From an uncultured Clostridia bacterium (GTDB lineage Bacteria; Bacillota; Clostridia; RUG12999), in contig CAKVOK010000013.1 of NCBI GenBank assembly GCA_934792465.1, positions 7,622-71,621 of the forward strand: a stretch of 64,000 bases of DNA, in the 5' to 3' direction. A program made the position numbers and the translations under genes. Position 1 is the stretch's first letter, and the number at the start of each line of letters is the position of its first letter. This document shows positions 1-9,349 of this stretch, one piece after another. The notes under the pieces are model-generated. The model ran no database searches. It worked only from the letters and a program-made list of their open reading frames with translations, and had not been told where the DNA came from.

Positions 1-2462
1 TCGCTCGGCGCATAGTCAACAAGCGGATAATTTTCATCGTTGCCGCTGTTTACTGTTTTTACAACACCTCGGTCTATCGATGTAATAAAAATATTACTGT
101 CATCCGTTTCATCAAACAGAAAATCACTCGCACGCATACCGGAATATCCGCTTGACGAGGCAAAGAACGTAGTCCCGGCGTCCGTGGATTTATAAAGCTC
201 GCCGTCCAGCGATGCCATTACAAGTTTCGGGTCGCTCTCGCAAAGTGCAAAGGTTTCCGCTCCCCAGCCTTGATTATCTTCTATAAATTCCGTGCTTTCC
301 GCAGCCTTTGCAATCGGCGTGAAGCTTCGTCCGCCGTCCGTGCTGTATCTCAGCGGATAATGTGCCGGTCCTATATATGCATAAAGTCTTGGATTGCTGC
401 CATATCCGAAGCGAACCGAACCCACCTCCGGCTGTCTGCCGGATTCCTGCGAAAACCGATATACAAGTGTCCAGCTTTCGCCCATGTCGACGGTTTCGTA
501 AATACTGCTGTCCGTACCGCAGAACCAGTGTGAAACGTCATTCGGGTCTGTCGTCACCGTGTATTCCGCTCCGCTGCTCGGGCTGCGCTCCTCAAACGTA
601 TTTCCGCCGTCCTCCGAAAGATAAATTCCTCCGCTTGTGCCGAGCAAAATCATGTTTCCGCCGTCCGCAAGCGCTATATCTCTCGTGACGTATCCGGCGA
701 ATGTTCCGCCGCAGAGTCTGTTCCAGCTTGCGCCTTCGTTGTCGCTGTATACAATTCCCTCTCCTTTGCCGTGTCCGCCGACAAATATCCTGCGCACGCC
801 TTTTTCGTTTCTGCTTCCGAATTTAATAATTCCGTTATTCTTTACTCTGTAATATTTATTATAAAAAACTCTTTTCCATGTATCTCCGCCGTCAGTGCTT
901 TTATAAATGCCTGTGTTCGGTTCGTCGTATTTCCCGACTCCGGTGCTTCCCAATGCATAGACAATCTCCGAATTTTCCGGGTCGAAGGCTATATCCGCAA
1001 CACCCATGCTGTTAAACCCTGCACTGCTGCTGCGCCATGTTTTTCCGCCGTCAACCGACTTCCACAGACCGTTTGTATCAGTTCCGGCAAACATAAGATT
1101 CGGATTTTCCGGCGAGATTGCAAGCGCCCAGCTCATCTGACACGCTTCACCGCCGCCGTATCCCGCTTCAATCTGATTTTTCTTCGTCATATGCCAGTTC
1201 AGCATCCACGGCGCATAGTATGTAGCCGTATATTTATCTATGCCGTTGTCCAGCTCATACGCTTCATCCGGATAATAAGTAAATACCGTTTTGGATATTC
1301 CTTTCGGACTCTGCACTATAACAACGTAGCTTCCCTCATCTTTCGGAAGCCCTACCTTCACGTCATACTGACCATCGTTTGTTTCCAGAGCCTGCATATG
1401 ATATATTGATTCCGTATTGAGCTTAGTATAATCAAGTGTGTCGCAATTATAACCCGGCTTCAGTATCACAAGCATAACTGCGCTGTCGCCCGTGCGTTCC
1501 GCTCTGCCGTGTATACGAACGCCCGATGTTCCGTAGTCCACAGAAGCATAGACGCTGCCTGCCGTCGTTTTCGGCTGAACAAAGCTGAACTTTCTCTCAA
1601 TCGTTTCCGAATTTCCGAAAGTAACCTCTGCCGAATATTCTCCCGAATCCATAGCACTCATATCCACGCTGAAATGATAATACGTTTCGCTGCCGTTCAG
1701 CTGCTTCTGCGCCGAATAACACACGCCGCCGTCTGCGGATTTCAGATTCAGTGCGACCGATGATTCGGCGGTTTCGCCGCTGACGCTCAGCTGCTGCGAA
1801 TTGTTATTATGCAAAAATACTATGTTGCTGCGTTTCTTTATCAATTTAACATACAGCTGCGCATGATTTGAAAAATATATTGTCGTTCTGTCGCCGTAAT
1901 GCGGATAGAGTGCGTATGAAAATTCCGTCTTTCCGCTTACGTAATCCGTAATATCAATTGCACAGTTGTCGCCGTCGCGTGCGCCCGGATACAGCTCTTT
2001 CACGCTGTCCTCTCCTATGTTTACCTCCGCAAGATTATAGCTGTCGATTATGTTTTCCGGTAAAAGCTGCGGTGCTGTCAGATAGTTCTGTCCGTTTTCA
2101 ACATTGTTTTCCGGGCAGTCTATCAGCCTTATGAGCTGTCGGCTTGCGCCTTTTTGCAATATCACCGCCTGCTCAACCGAATACCCCGCTTCGATATACA
2201 TATTCAGATTGAATCTGTAAAACAAGACACGTTCCGGCTGCTGCCAGTATGCGCTCTGCGAATCGTTCGGCTTGCCGAGCGACTGAACAACATAATTATA
2301 GTTATACTGCTGACTTGTCTGGTTTTCATCACCCCAGTGCGTATACACAACGGCATTCGGAGAGATTATTCTTTCCGCCGTTTCATATTTTTCCGCACTT
2401 GCGTTCGGCACGGCATGGCACGTCATGATAACGCACATTACAATTAAAAGTATTTTTTTCAC
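1..2462 (-). CDS. Secreted BNR/Asp-box beta-propeller protein (partial, 3' end beyond window)
   Basis: The open frame runs off the left edge, so about 820 N-terminal residues are visible. A signal peptide (MKKILLIVMCVIMTCHAVP) opens the protein. I chose the GTG at 2462 because GGGGAG lies about 7 nt upstream; the in-frame ATG at 2468 sits only one base from that ribosome site. A beta-rich region resembling the DNRLRE-type domains of the neighbours follows. Then come Asp-box (S-x-D-x-G-x-x-W) repeats such as SVDGGKTW, STDGGDTW, SEDGGNTF and STDAGTTF, typical of sialidase/sortilin/GH74-like propellers. It closely parallels the protein at 11076-14300, including a shared APWMLNWHMT-like stretch. 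It is the last visible gene of the glycan-locus operon. Whether it has C-terminal SLH domains or enzymatic activity cannot be seen. Confidence 0.8.
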   Translation of the reverse strand, partial: MKKILLIVMCVIMTCHAVPNASAEKYETAERIISPNAVVYTHWGDENQTSQQYNYNYVVQSLGKPNDSQSAYWQQPERVLFYRFNLNMYIEAGYSVEQAVILQKGASRQLIRLIDCPENNVENGQNYLTAPQLLPENIIDSYNLAEVNIGEDSVKELYPGARDGDNCAIDITDYVSGKTEFSYALYPHYGDRTTIYFSNHAQLYVKLIKKRSNIVFLHNNNSQQLSVSGETAESSVALNLKSADGGVCYSAQKQLNGSETYYHFSVDMSAMDSGEYSAEVTFGNSETIERKFSFVQPKTTAGSVYASVDYGTSGVRIHGRAERTGDSAVMLVILKPGYNCDTLDYTKLNTESIYHMQALETNDGQYDVKVGLPKDEGSYVVIVQSPKGISKTVFTYYPDEAYELDNGIDKYTATYYAPWMLNWHMTKKNQIEAGYGGGEACQMSWALAISPENPNLMFAGTDTNGLWKSVDGGKTWRSSSAGFNSMGVADIAFDPENSEIVYALGSTGVGKYDEPNTGIYKSTDGGDTWKRVFYNKYYRVKNNGIIKFGSRNEKGVRRIFVGGHGKGEGIVYSDNEGASWNRLCGGTFAGYVTRDIALADGGNMILLGTSGGIYLSEDGGNTFEERSPSSGAEYTVTTDPNDVSHWFCGTDSSIYETVDMGESWTLVYRFSQESGRQPEVGSVRFGYGSNPRLYAYIGPAHYPLRYSTDGGRSFTPIAKAAESTEFIEDNQGWGAETFALCESDPKLVMASLDGELYKSTDAGTTFFASSSGYSGMRASDFLFDETDDSNIFITSIDRGVVKTVNSGNDENYPLVDYAPS

Positions 2463-2479
2463 AGTCATACTCCCCTATA

Positions 2480-3682
2480 CTACGGTATTTCCGCCAAAAT
2501 ACTGCTTTCCCCGTTTGTCACGCATATGCGCAGTTCTGCAGTTGAAAAATCTATATCGTTAGGTACCTGCAGCTTTGCCCGAATTTCCTTTTTATCCGTT
2601 CCGTTCACCGTCACCGTCGATATTCCGAGCGCTTTCATCATGTTTTTATTATTATACAGTGCAAATACAAGCGTTACCGGCATACTGCCGTTTGCCAAGC
2701 CCGTAACCTCCGTCTTTGCGCAGATATATTCGCCGGCACGCAGATTTCTTGCTTCAACCGCTCCGCCGTTCTCGTATTCGGCACGTGTACCGCTTATCCG
2801 AAAGCTTCTGACATATATTTTTTTCGTAACGGTTGTTACCGCTCCGTCATTGTCCCCGGCACTTATCGTAACGGTATGTTCGCCCTCGTTCATCACGGTT
2901 GCAGACACCGAAATACTGTATACATCTCCCGATTTGGTATATTTATATTCCTTGTTATCAAATATGAACTTCACCTTTTCGACCGTTCCGTCATCCGTTA
3001 TTCTCGCCGAAACCGTCATACTCTCATTCGGAACGGCATTGTCGCCGCTCGGACTTTCAATGCTTATTCTCGGTTTTTCGTTTGCATCGTATTCTATCCA
3101 AAGCAATGCGGACGACGGTGTAAACACCACCGAGCCGCCCCAGCCGGCATAAAACATTACCGAAAACGAGGTTTGCCCCTCTCCGGCTTTATTTTTAACA
3201 TATGACGTAACGTCCAAAGCAATATTATAGTCCTCCGGCACTTCCGGGTAGTCCGTCAGCGGCGGACTGTCTTTTTGATACGTTCTCGACGTTATCAAAT
3301 CACCTGCGGCAATCCTGTCCGGCGTTCCGTCCGTATATGTCAGCGTTAAGTCATTCCCCGGTACGTCGTATACGGTATACGGCTTATGTGCCGAGGATTT
3401 CCAGATAAACGCCGCCGATTTTATATCACGGTTTGCATATTCCGATATATCATATTTAAAGAATGCCGGCTGCAAATATTCGGTCTGCGGGTCGTCGCTC
3501 TGTATTACGTTTAAACAGATATTGTCTGCCGCTTTGTATACGTCCTTATCCTTTTTAAACGATTTGTTCACTACGGACTCCGCAGCTCCTATAACCGCAT
3601 ATTTGTTGCCCGCCGCCCGTGAAACCCACGGGCAGCAGACAAGCATGATACATATTATCAGAACAAGGTTTAGCTTTTTCAT
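2480..3682 (-). CDS. Secreted DNRLRE/CBM96-like plus Ig-like domain protein
   Basis: About 400 residues with signal peptide MKKLNLVLIICIMLVCCPWV. The start at 3682 is preferred over a longer frame because AAGGTGA lies 6 nt upstream. Residues about 25-200 resemble a DNRLRE/CBM96-like beta-sandwich: FFKYDISEYANR, then a DVTSYVKN strand and a Gly-rich GWGG turn. Residues about 205-300 look like a bacterial Ig-like fold (ISIESPSGDN ... TVTKKIYV). The C-terminal 100 residues match the C-terminus of the upstream 968-residue protein in pattern, suggesting duplication. No SLH or sortase motif is present, so retention at the cell surface must be indirect. Its ribosome site lies inside the end of the upstream gene, so translation is probably coupled. 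A glycan-binding role is inferred from family and context only. Confidence 0.75.
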   Translation of the reverse strand: MKKLNLVLIICIMLVCCPWVSRAAGNKYAVIGAAESVVNKSFKKDKDVYKAADNICLNVIQSDDPQTEYLQPAFFKYDISEYANRDIKSAAFIWKSSAHKPYTVYDVPGNDLTLTYTDGTPDRIAAGDLITSRTYQKDSPPLTDYPEVPEDYNIALDVTSYVKNKAGEGQTSFSVMFYAGWGGSVVFTPSSALLWIEYDANEKPRISIESPSGDNAVPNESMTVSARITDDGTVEKVKFIFDNKEYKYTKSGDVYSISVSATVMNEGEHTVTISAGDNDGAVTTVTKKIYVRSFRISGTRAEYENGGAVEARNLRAGEYICAKTEVTGLANGSMPVTLVFALYNNKNMMKALGISTVTVNGTDKKEIRAKLQVPNDIDFSTAELRICVTNGESSILAEIP

Positions 3683-3692
3683 AAAATTCACC

Positions 3693-6572
3693 TTACTTAA
3701 GCTCAAGAGGTTCAGCGAGCAGATTCAGCGTTGAAAAACCGTCTATTATATATGCCTTAACTCTTGCGTTCAGGAGATTTATATCGGGTATAACAAGCTG
3801 TGCCGAAATATCCTTGCTTTCTCCCTCCGCTATATTCGTTTTTGCGAATTTTATTTCTCTCGCCGTATTGTTTGCATCATACAGCACAATCATAACCGTA
3901 ACACTTATACCGTCTTGCTTTGCCGAGGAAATATTCGTTTTTATCTCCACCGTTTCGCCGGCTTTGATTGCCGGTTCTGCACCTGCTCCGTTCGTAAGCT
4001 GCGCCGAATTTACCGAATATTCGCCGACATACAGATTCTTTTCCAGTATGCGTGTGCCGCCTATCCAGTCGGATGCCGTTATTTTCAGCGTATGAGTACC
4101 TTTTGTGACCGCAGCTGCCGGTATTAATGCTTTATACAATTCCCCCTCGTTTGAGACCGCATATTCTTTATCATCAAAATATACGTGCATTTCTGCGAGT
4201 TCCGGGCTGTCCTCGTCCGTCACGGTAAATTCTACCTCTATTTCCTTATCCGAAAGCACCGCCGAAGCCGTCGGATTTGCGAGATTTATTTTCGGCAGCT
4301 TATTCGCCTTGTAAGTTACGTAAATCATAGGTTTTCTGTCTGCCGAGCCGAGGTTTCTCTGTCCGTCGTTTTCCTGGCGCATAAGATAACCGGTAACCGC
4401 ATTTCCGCTTTTCAGCTCTTCAAGTGCCGCCGAAGTAATATCGAATGCAACCTTATAATTCTCATCGGCTATTTCGTAGCCGCCCTCTTTGAGCGTTCTT
4501 CCGTTCCAGTTTGATGAAGCGGAATATTTTGAATCGTATGCCGAAGCCGTCTTATCGAACGTTGTCGTGTCCGAATCCCATGCGTTATTATCATATATTT
4601 TATGAAGCATTACATTGTAATTCCCGTATTGACTGCCCCAACCGGTTACAATCTCCACTTTCTGAATATCGTAGTCGGCAACCTCCGACAAATCCGCCTT
4701 CACAAGCACAGCCGAACCATAACCGCTGCTTGTTTTATCTCCCTGAACAGTATATTTACCAAGACTGCCAACCTGCGCAACGTCTTTCGCCGCAACAAGC
4801 TTGTGCATTATTCTGTCGTCCTGCTTTACGACATAAAACGTGCGTTCCGCTTCGGCAGTCTTAATGCCGTTCACACCGTCGTAGCCGTTGTCCTCGGCTA
4901 CAGCTTTCAGCGTATATGTGCCTATATCAATATCGTTCACGTTAATCTGTGCCGTACATACGTTTTCGTTACGTTCGGTTTCTATCTCCCGTCCGTTCAG
5001 ATACAGCGCAACATTTATCTCGCCGTCGTCCTCTGCCGTAAATCTGACGGGAATATATTCGTCCCTGTCTTTTACGAACGCCGTTTCGTCCGCCGGTTCT
5101 TCAAACGCCACTGTCGGCGCTTTGTTCTTGCCGGCATATTCTACGCATATCGCAAAATCTCTCGCAAATTCGTATTCCGCATCATTATCCGAAGTGAATA
5201 CTCTGAACGCAAGCGTTCCTCTCTCCAATGCTTTTTTCGCATACTCGGTTATATCCGTGCCGAAATTGTAATTATCTATTCCGAGTCCGGCATTGTCAAG
5301 GTATATATCCGCTTCGGGGTCTGTAATATTATAATCTTCTTTTTTCAGCGGTTCAAGCACCGAAAGGTCTGCATATGCGAACGGTGTTTTTTCGTATACC
5401 GGAGCCGTTTCGTAGCTGTCCGATTTCGCAAGCTCTTCCGTCAGCATATTAAATTCGAGCTTTGCCCCGAGTGCGTCCGCCTTGGCATTGCCCACTATCC
5501 AGGCTTTCTTTATATCATATCCGGCATTCGCAATCGCCGAGAAATCGTAGCTGTAATAAAGCGTTCTTTCAAAGGCTCTCGAAGAAATAACCGGTGTACC
5601 GCCAAGCGGTGTGCTTAATCCTTTTTCCAGATTTACCGCCGTCTGCGAAGTTATTACATCATTTTTCTTGATAAGCTCCACGGCTTCAACCTCGAAGGCT
5701 GCTTCGCCCTCCGCTCCGGATTTTGCCTTTGCTGCAGCACGAAGCGTATGCGTTCCCATACCTGTTACCCTCACGCTTGCCGTGAAGCTGCCGTCGTCGT
5801 TTTTAACGGCTTTTGCAAGCTCCGTATTATTTTCATATATCTTTACTTCCGCCGTATTTTCCGGGTCGTCCGTCTGCACCGTTACGTTAAACGGAACATT
5901 TTCGTATACTCTCGTATTTATTTCACTGTCCGAATTAACCGCCGTAATATTTACGACCGGTTTTTTTGAAGCCTTAACCCAAAGCTTCGCCGGGTTGCTG
6001 CAAAATACGCCGGAGCCGCCCCACGGCGTATATACCATTACGGTAACCGCTCCGCTGTTCATATTGTCTTTCACATACTGTGTAATGTCAAATTTAATAT
6101 TCCATTTTGACGGTATGCCTTCATATCCCGTAAGCGGGGACTCTCCGTTGTATCTGGTCGAAGCTATTATATTCGTCACTTTGAGCCTGTCGGGAGTTTT
6201 TCCGTCCGAATATGTCAATGTCAAATCGTTGCTCGGAACACCGTATACATCATATTTCTTGTTCGTTGCTACGAGCCACACAAGCTGCGCTTCTATTATA
6301 TCGTAGCCGTCCGCATAATCCGAAAGGTCGAATTTGAAGAAAGCCGGCTGCGCATACATAGTTCTTGCGTCATTTGCCTGATTATTATTTAAGACAGAAT
6401 AATTATCTGCTGAGATATACGGGTTTAAATCGCTTACAAACATCGCATTTTTAATCGTTTCGCTTGCGTCTATAACCCTAATATCTGCCGTATCGTCCGC
6501 AAAAACACTTCCGATACCGCAAATACAGCTGAAAAACAGGCATACAGCCAAAATCAAACTACTGCGTTTCAT
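3693..6572 (-). CDS. Large secreted protein with three DNRLRE/CBM96-like and Ig-like modules
   Basis: About 959 residues starting MKRSSLILAVCLFFSCICG (signal peptide). The start at 6572 is set by GGAG 6 nt upstream; a frame extension of nine codons upstream is part of a structured leader. Three blocks of DNRLRE/CBM96-like beta-sandwich alternate with Ig-like segments. The first (about 25-205) has FFKFDLSDYADG and FDITQYVKD; the second (about 310-490) has YSYDFSAIAN and FGTDITEYAKK; the third (about 605-770) has VLVKADLSEVAD and AFDITSAALEE. Ig-like stretches follow each one. There is no SLH domain. It sits between the SLH protein at 6661 and the related 400-residue protein, in the same operon as the sugar ABC transporter. 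Carbohydrate binding is the likely role; no catalytic motif is visible. Confidence 0.75.
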   Translation of the reverse strand: MKRSSLILAVCLFFSCICGIGSVFADDTADIRVIDASETIKNAMFVSDLNPYISADNYSVLNNNQANDARTMYAQPAFFKFDLSDYADGYDIIEAQLVWLVATNKKYDVYGVPSNDLTLTYSDGKTPDRLKVTNIIASTRYNGESPLTGYEGIPSKWNIKFDITQYVKDNMNSGAVTVMVYTPWGGSGVFCSNPAKLWVKASKKPVVNITAVNSDSEINTRVYENVPFNVTVQTDDPENTAEVKIYENNTELAKAVKNDDGSFTASVRVTGMGTHTLRAAAKAKSGAEGEAAFEVEAVELIKKNDVITSQTAVNLEKGLSTPLGGTPVISSRAFERTLYYSYDFSAIANAGYDIKKAWIVGNAKADALGAKLEFNMLTEELAKSDSYETAPVYEKTPFAYADLSVLEPLKKEDYNITDPEADIYLDNAGLGIDNYNFGTDITEYAKKALERGTLAFRVFTSDNDAEYEFARDFAICVEYAGKNKAPTVAFEEPADETAFVKDRDEYIPVRFTAEDDGEINVALYLNGREIETERNENVCTAQINVNDIDIGTYTLKAVAEDNGYDGVNGIKTAEAERTFYVVKQDDRIMHKLVAAKDVAQVGSLGKYTVQGDKTSSGYGSAVLVKADLSEVADYDIQKVEIVTGWGSQYGNYNVMLHKIYDNNAWDSDTTTFDKTASAYDSKYSASSNWNGRTLKEGGYEIADENYKVAFDITSAALEELKSGNAVTGYLMRQENDGQRNLGSADRKPMIYVTYKANKLPKINLANPTASAVLSDKEIEVEFTVTDEDSPELAEMHVYFDDKEYAVSNEGELYKALIPAAAVTKGTHTLKITASDWIGGTRILEKNLYVGEYSVNSAQLTNGAGAEPAIKAGETVEIKTNISSAKQDGISVTVMIVLYDANNTAREIKFAKTNIAEGESKDISAQLVIPDINLLNARVKAYIIDGFSTLNLLAEPLELK

Positions 6573-6656
6573 AAAAATCTCCATTCCGCCGCCCTGCATT
6601 AGCTAATAATTAAGTTGTAATCTCCTATGCAGGGCAAGGAATATAGGAGATTTTTT
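6573..6656 (-). promoter_or_regulatory. Switch-like RNA leader, copy A
   Basis: Read on the minus strand, AATCTCC is followed by TTCCTTGCCCTGC, then GGAGATT, a spacer of about 20 nt, GCAGGGCGGCGGAA, the ribosome site GGAGATT and the ATG. The first AATCTCC can pair with the nearby GGAGATT (hairpin AATCTCCTAT/ATAGGAGATT). Alternatively it can pair with the identical Shine-Dalgarno, while GCCCTGC pairs with GCAGGGC. These are mutually exclusive folds expected to open or close the ribosome site. Near-identical copies precede dapL and, in part, ptsH. No known riboswitch class is recognised. Confidence 0.55.
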
Positions 6657-6660
6657 CACC

Positions 6661-9348
6661 TTATTTTTTATGTCTGAAATAGCAGTTTCTTCTGTCGTGT
6701 CCGTATTCACGCTGTGCGATAAGTCTGTCCGCACCGTCACCCGCCGAAGAATAATCTCTTACGGTATCGGCACTCGGCACGCTGACTTTCAGCTTTCCGC
6801 CGCTCGTCACTTCATAAACACCGCCGCCGTTGTACGCATAATAAATAAGGTATGTCGTAAGCTGTTCGTCCTTTTGCGCATATGTCATATTATTATAATC
6901 CAGACCCTTTGCGCCCACTCTCGCATATGTATCTTCAAGTTCATACACAACACCCGTGGAAAGCGCCCAATGTCCGTCATTATATTTGCTGTCATACAAA
7001 AATTCATCATTTTCGTAATCATATATGCGATAAAGATTCGTATAGCCCTTATCCTGGTTCAGATGAACATTCAGATAACCCTTTTTATCGGTCTTGATAT
7101 AGAATGCATCGCCGCATTTCAATTTAGCCAAATCCGGTATTTTATCCTCGTCCGCAACGTCAACAAGTGCGGTTGTCTTTGACTGACCGTCGTAATAAGT
7201 TATAACGCCTACCGGCTCACCGTCCGAATCCAGTTCGTGCGTATATTTTTCAAATACGCAGAAATAGCTCGTATTCGGTATCTCGGCGCCGCCGCCCGAA
7301 CCCTCTATATCGGCTTTTTTCATGACAAGCACGTTTACCTTTACGGTGTCCGTACCTACCGAATATATATCAGCCGCACAGCTTGCATCGTCGCTCAATG
7401 TGCTTGGCGTATATACCGTAACATCGTCTGCGGATTCCACCGTATCGTCCAATCCGTAAAGAGTCCCGGACGAAGTATTCAGATAGAATTTGCTTCCGAT
7501 TCTTCCGGAATTTTTCCAGCCGAGAGCGGCATTTGTCATATCCCAGCGTTTAACCAGTGTATTATCTGCCGATTCACGGTTCGAAACCGTCGGTGTATCA
7601 ATTTTATATACGTTTCCATTGTCGTTTGTCCAGTAACGGATAACGGTTACAACCGCCTCCTTATTATCGGGGTTCAGTGTTTTCTTGATTTTTTCCGCTT
7701 CTTTATACGAAATTCCGTCTATCTCAACGGGCTTTTCAAGCTTAAATGTAAGCGACTTGTCCTCATCGGAGGACATCACCGAAATGCCGAGAGCATCGCT
7801 CAGCTCCGATTCGCTTTTTACTTTCATCAGCAAGCCGAATTTTCCGCCGCCCAAAGATGCCGTTTCAAAATTTGCAATATTTCCGTACGCATTCAGATAG
7901 AATACACCTTCCGAACCGGGCAGAATTCCCGTCCCCTCTTTGAGGTATTCCGTACTTATCTTATATTCTTTGCCGTTTATCGTCACCGTGTCGCCGTCCT
8001 CAACGGCTGCCGCACGGCCTTCTGTAATGTCGTCGCTGTACAGTATATCCGCATACAGCTTATCCAAAGACCTCGCCGCCATTAGGCTTACGCCTGCCGA
8101 AATATCCGAAAGCGTATACGATTTTCCGTAATTGTCCGAAATTTGCCACTTTACATTATCGTCAAGCACAAGCGAATCGCCATTGTTATACTTGCCGTAA
8201 ATCGTTTCTTCATCCTTGTTTACGGCGTCAACAAAATAGTTTTCATAGCTCTTTATGCTTACAACATCATAATTATCATCATCGTTGTTGTCGATAAATT
8301 CAACCTTGCCCTCCGAAATATCCGTTATCAGCTCCTTGCTGTACTGCGTTGCATAGTCGAGTACTTTACCGTTGTAAATATATGTCACCGAAGAATCCAA
8401 ATCTATGCTCTTGTCTTTATCCGTTTCTTCGTCCGTATACTCTATGCTGCCTGCCGACACACCCGTAATTTCTTCCGAATCTACCGCTGCAACCTTGTTT
8501 CTGTATTTTGCAACAAACACAATATCGTTGTAATCGGATTCGCTGTTGTAATAGCAGTTTACTCTGTAACCGAGCAAATCCCTGTATTTTTCCGGATTGT
8601 CGCATCTGAATGTCGTATCGCCCACAACAATTCTGTTTGTGCTGCATTTACCGCCGTAGGTCAGTGCGCTTACATCCGTAGCGTTTACAGTGCCGCATTC
8701 AAGCTCAACATCGAAATTTTGTTTAAGAATCGTCAGCTTGTTATCCGTCGAATATGAAATATCATCGCCGAATTTCGTCTGTTCCAGCATAGACGCCGTA
8801 AGCGCCTTAAACAGGATTTTCACAGCCTGTCTGTAGGTTATGCCCTTGCCTCCGCCTATACCGCCGAGTCCGAATCCCGCACTTCTCGAAACGTCTGCGA
8901 AACCTACCGGATAACCTCCGCTGATAAGCGCATATGCTTTATATCCGAGCATAACTCCCGTTATTTTTATCGCTTCGTTATACGTTATTATATCATAAGG
9001 CCGGAAACTGTCGCCGATACCGCCGTCTATAAGACCTGCGGCATATGCGTCATCTATATCCGAATAATATTCGCTGCCCGCATTTACGTCCCAAAAAGGT
9101 GCCGTACCCGTGCCCATGCCTTCCGCTTTCGCTATTCTGTTCGCTATTTTTACAAATGCGGCTCTTGAAATTTCAAAATCCTTGTTATATGAAAACATAT
9201 CGTCGTCCGTCAGGAATCCGAGAGTTGTCATAAGTCCCGTTTTCTCGGCGGAACTGTCGTCATTTGCTTCCTTAATCGTTGCGGTACTTCCCGGCATTGC
9301 CGAAAAAGCCAGCGTAAACGCAAGAAGAATTAAAATAATTTTTTTCAT
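6661..9348 (-). CDS. N-terminal SLH-domain surface protein
   Basis: 895 residues. Signal peptide MKKIILILLAFTLAFSAMPG, then about 170 residues of SLH-like sequence (FEISRAAFVKIANR, YYSDIDDAYAAGLIDGG, ITYNEAIKITGVML, GITYRQAVKILFKAL). These would tether it to secondary cell-wall polymer from its N-terminus. The remaining 700 residues are Asp/Tyr-rich with repeated beta motifs (VYKIDTPTVSN, VYELEDTYARVG) and no recognised catalytic domain. Proteins of this layout are common in SLH-rich Clostridia but I cannot assign a function. The ribosome site GGGAGG overlaps the stop of the upstream SLH gene, so the two are translationally coupled. Confidence 0.75.
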   Translation of the reverse strand: MKKIILILLAFTLAFSAMPGSTATIKEANDDSSAEKTGLMTTLGFLTDDDMFSYNKDFEISRAAFVKIANRIAKAEGMGTGTAPFWDVNAGSEYYSDIDDAYAAGLIDGGIGDSFRPYDIITYNEAIKITGVMLGYKAYALISGGYPVGFADVSRSAGFGLGGIGGGKGITYRQAVKILFKALTASMLEQTKFGDDISYSTDNKLTILKQNFDVELECGTVNATDVSALTYGGKCSTNRIVVGDTTFRCDNPEKYRDLLGYRVNCYYNSESDYNDIVFVAKYRNKVAAVDSEEITGVSAGSIEYTDEETDKDKSIDLDSSVTYIYNGKVLDYATQYSKELITDISEGKVEFIDNNDDDNYDVVSIKSYENYFVDAVNKDEETIYGKYNNGDSLVLDDNVKWQISDNYGKSYTLSDISAGVSLMAARSLDKLYADILYSDDITEGRAAAVEDGDTVTINGKEYKISTEYLKEGTGILPGSEGVFYLNAYGNIANFETASLGGGKFGLLMKVKSESELSDALGISVMSSDEDKSLTFKLEKPVEIDGISYKEAEKIKKTLNPDNKEAVVTVIRYWTNDNGNVYKIDTPTVSNRESADNTLVKRWDMTNAALGWKNSGRIGSKFYLNTSSGTLYGLDDTVESADDVTVYTPSTLSDDASCAADIYSVGTDTVKVNVLVMKKADIEGSGGGAEIPNTSYFCVFEKYTHELDSDGEPVGVITYYDGQSKTTALVDVADEDKIPDLAKLKCGDAFYIKTDKKGYLNVHLNQDKGYTNLYRIYDYENDEFLYDSKYNDGHWALSTGVVYELEDTYARVGAKGLDYNNMTYAQKDEQLTTYLIYYAYNGGGVYEVTSGGKLKVSVPSADTVRDYSSAGDGADRLIAQREYGHDRRNCYFRHKK

Positions 9349-9349
9349 A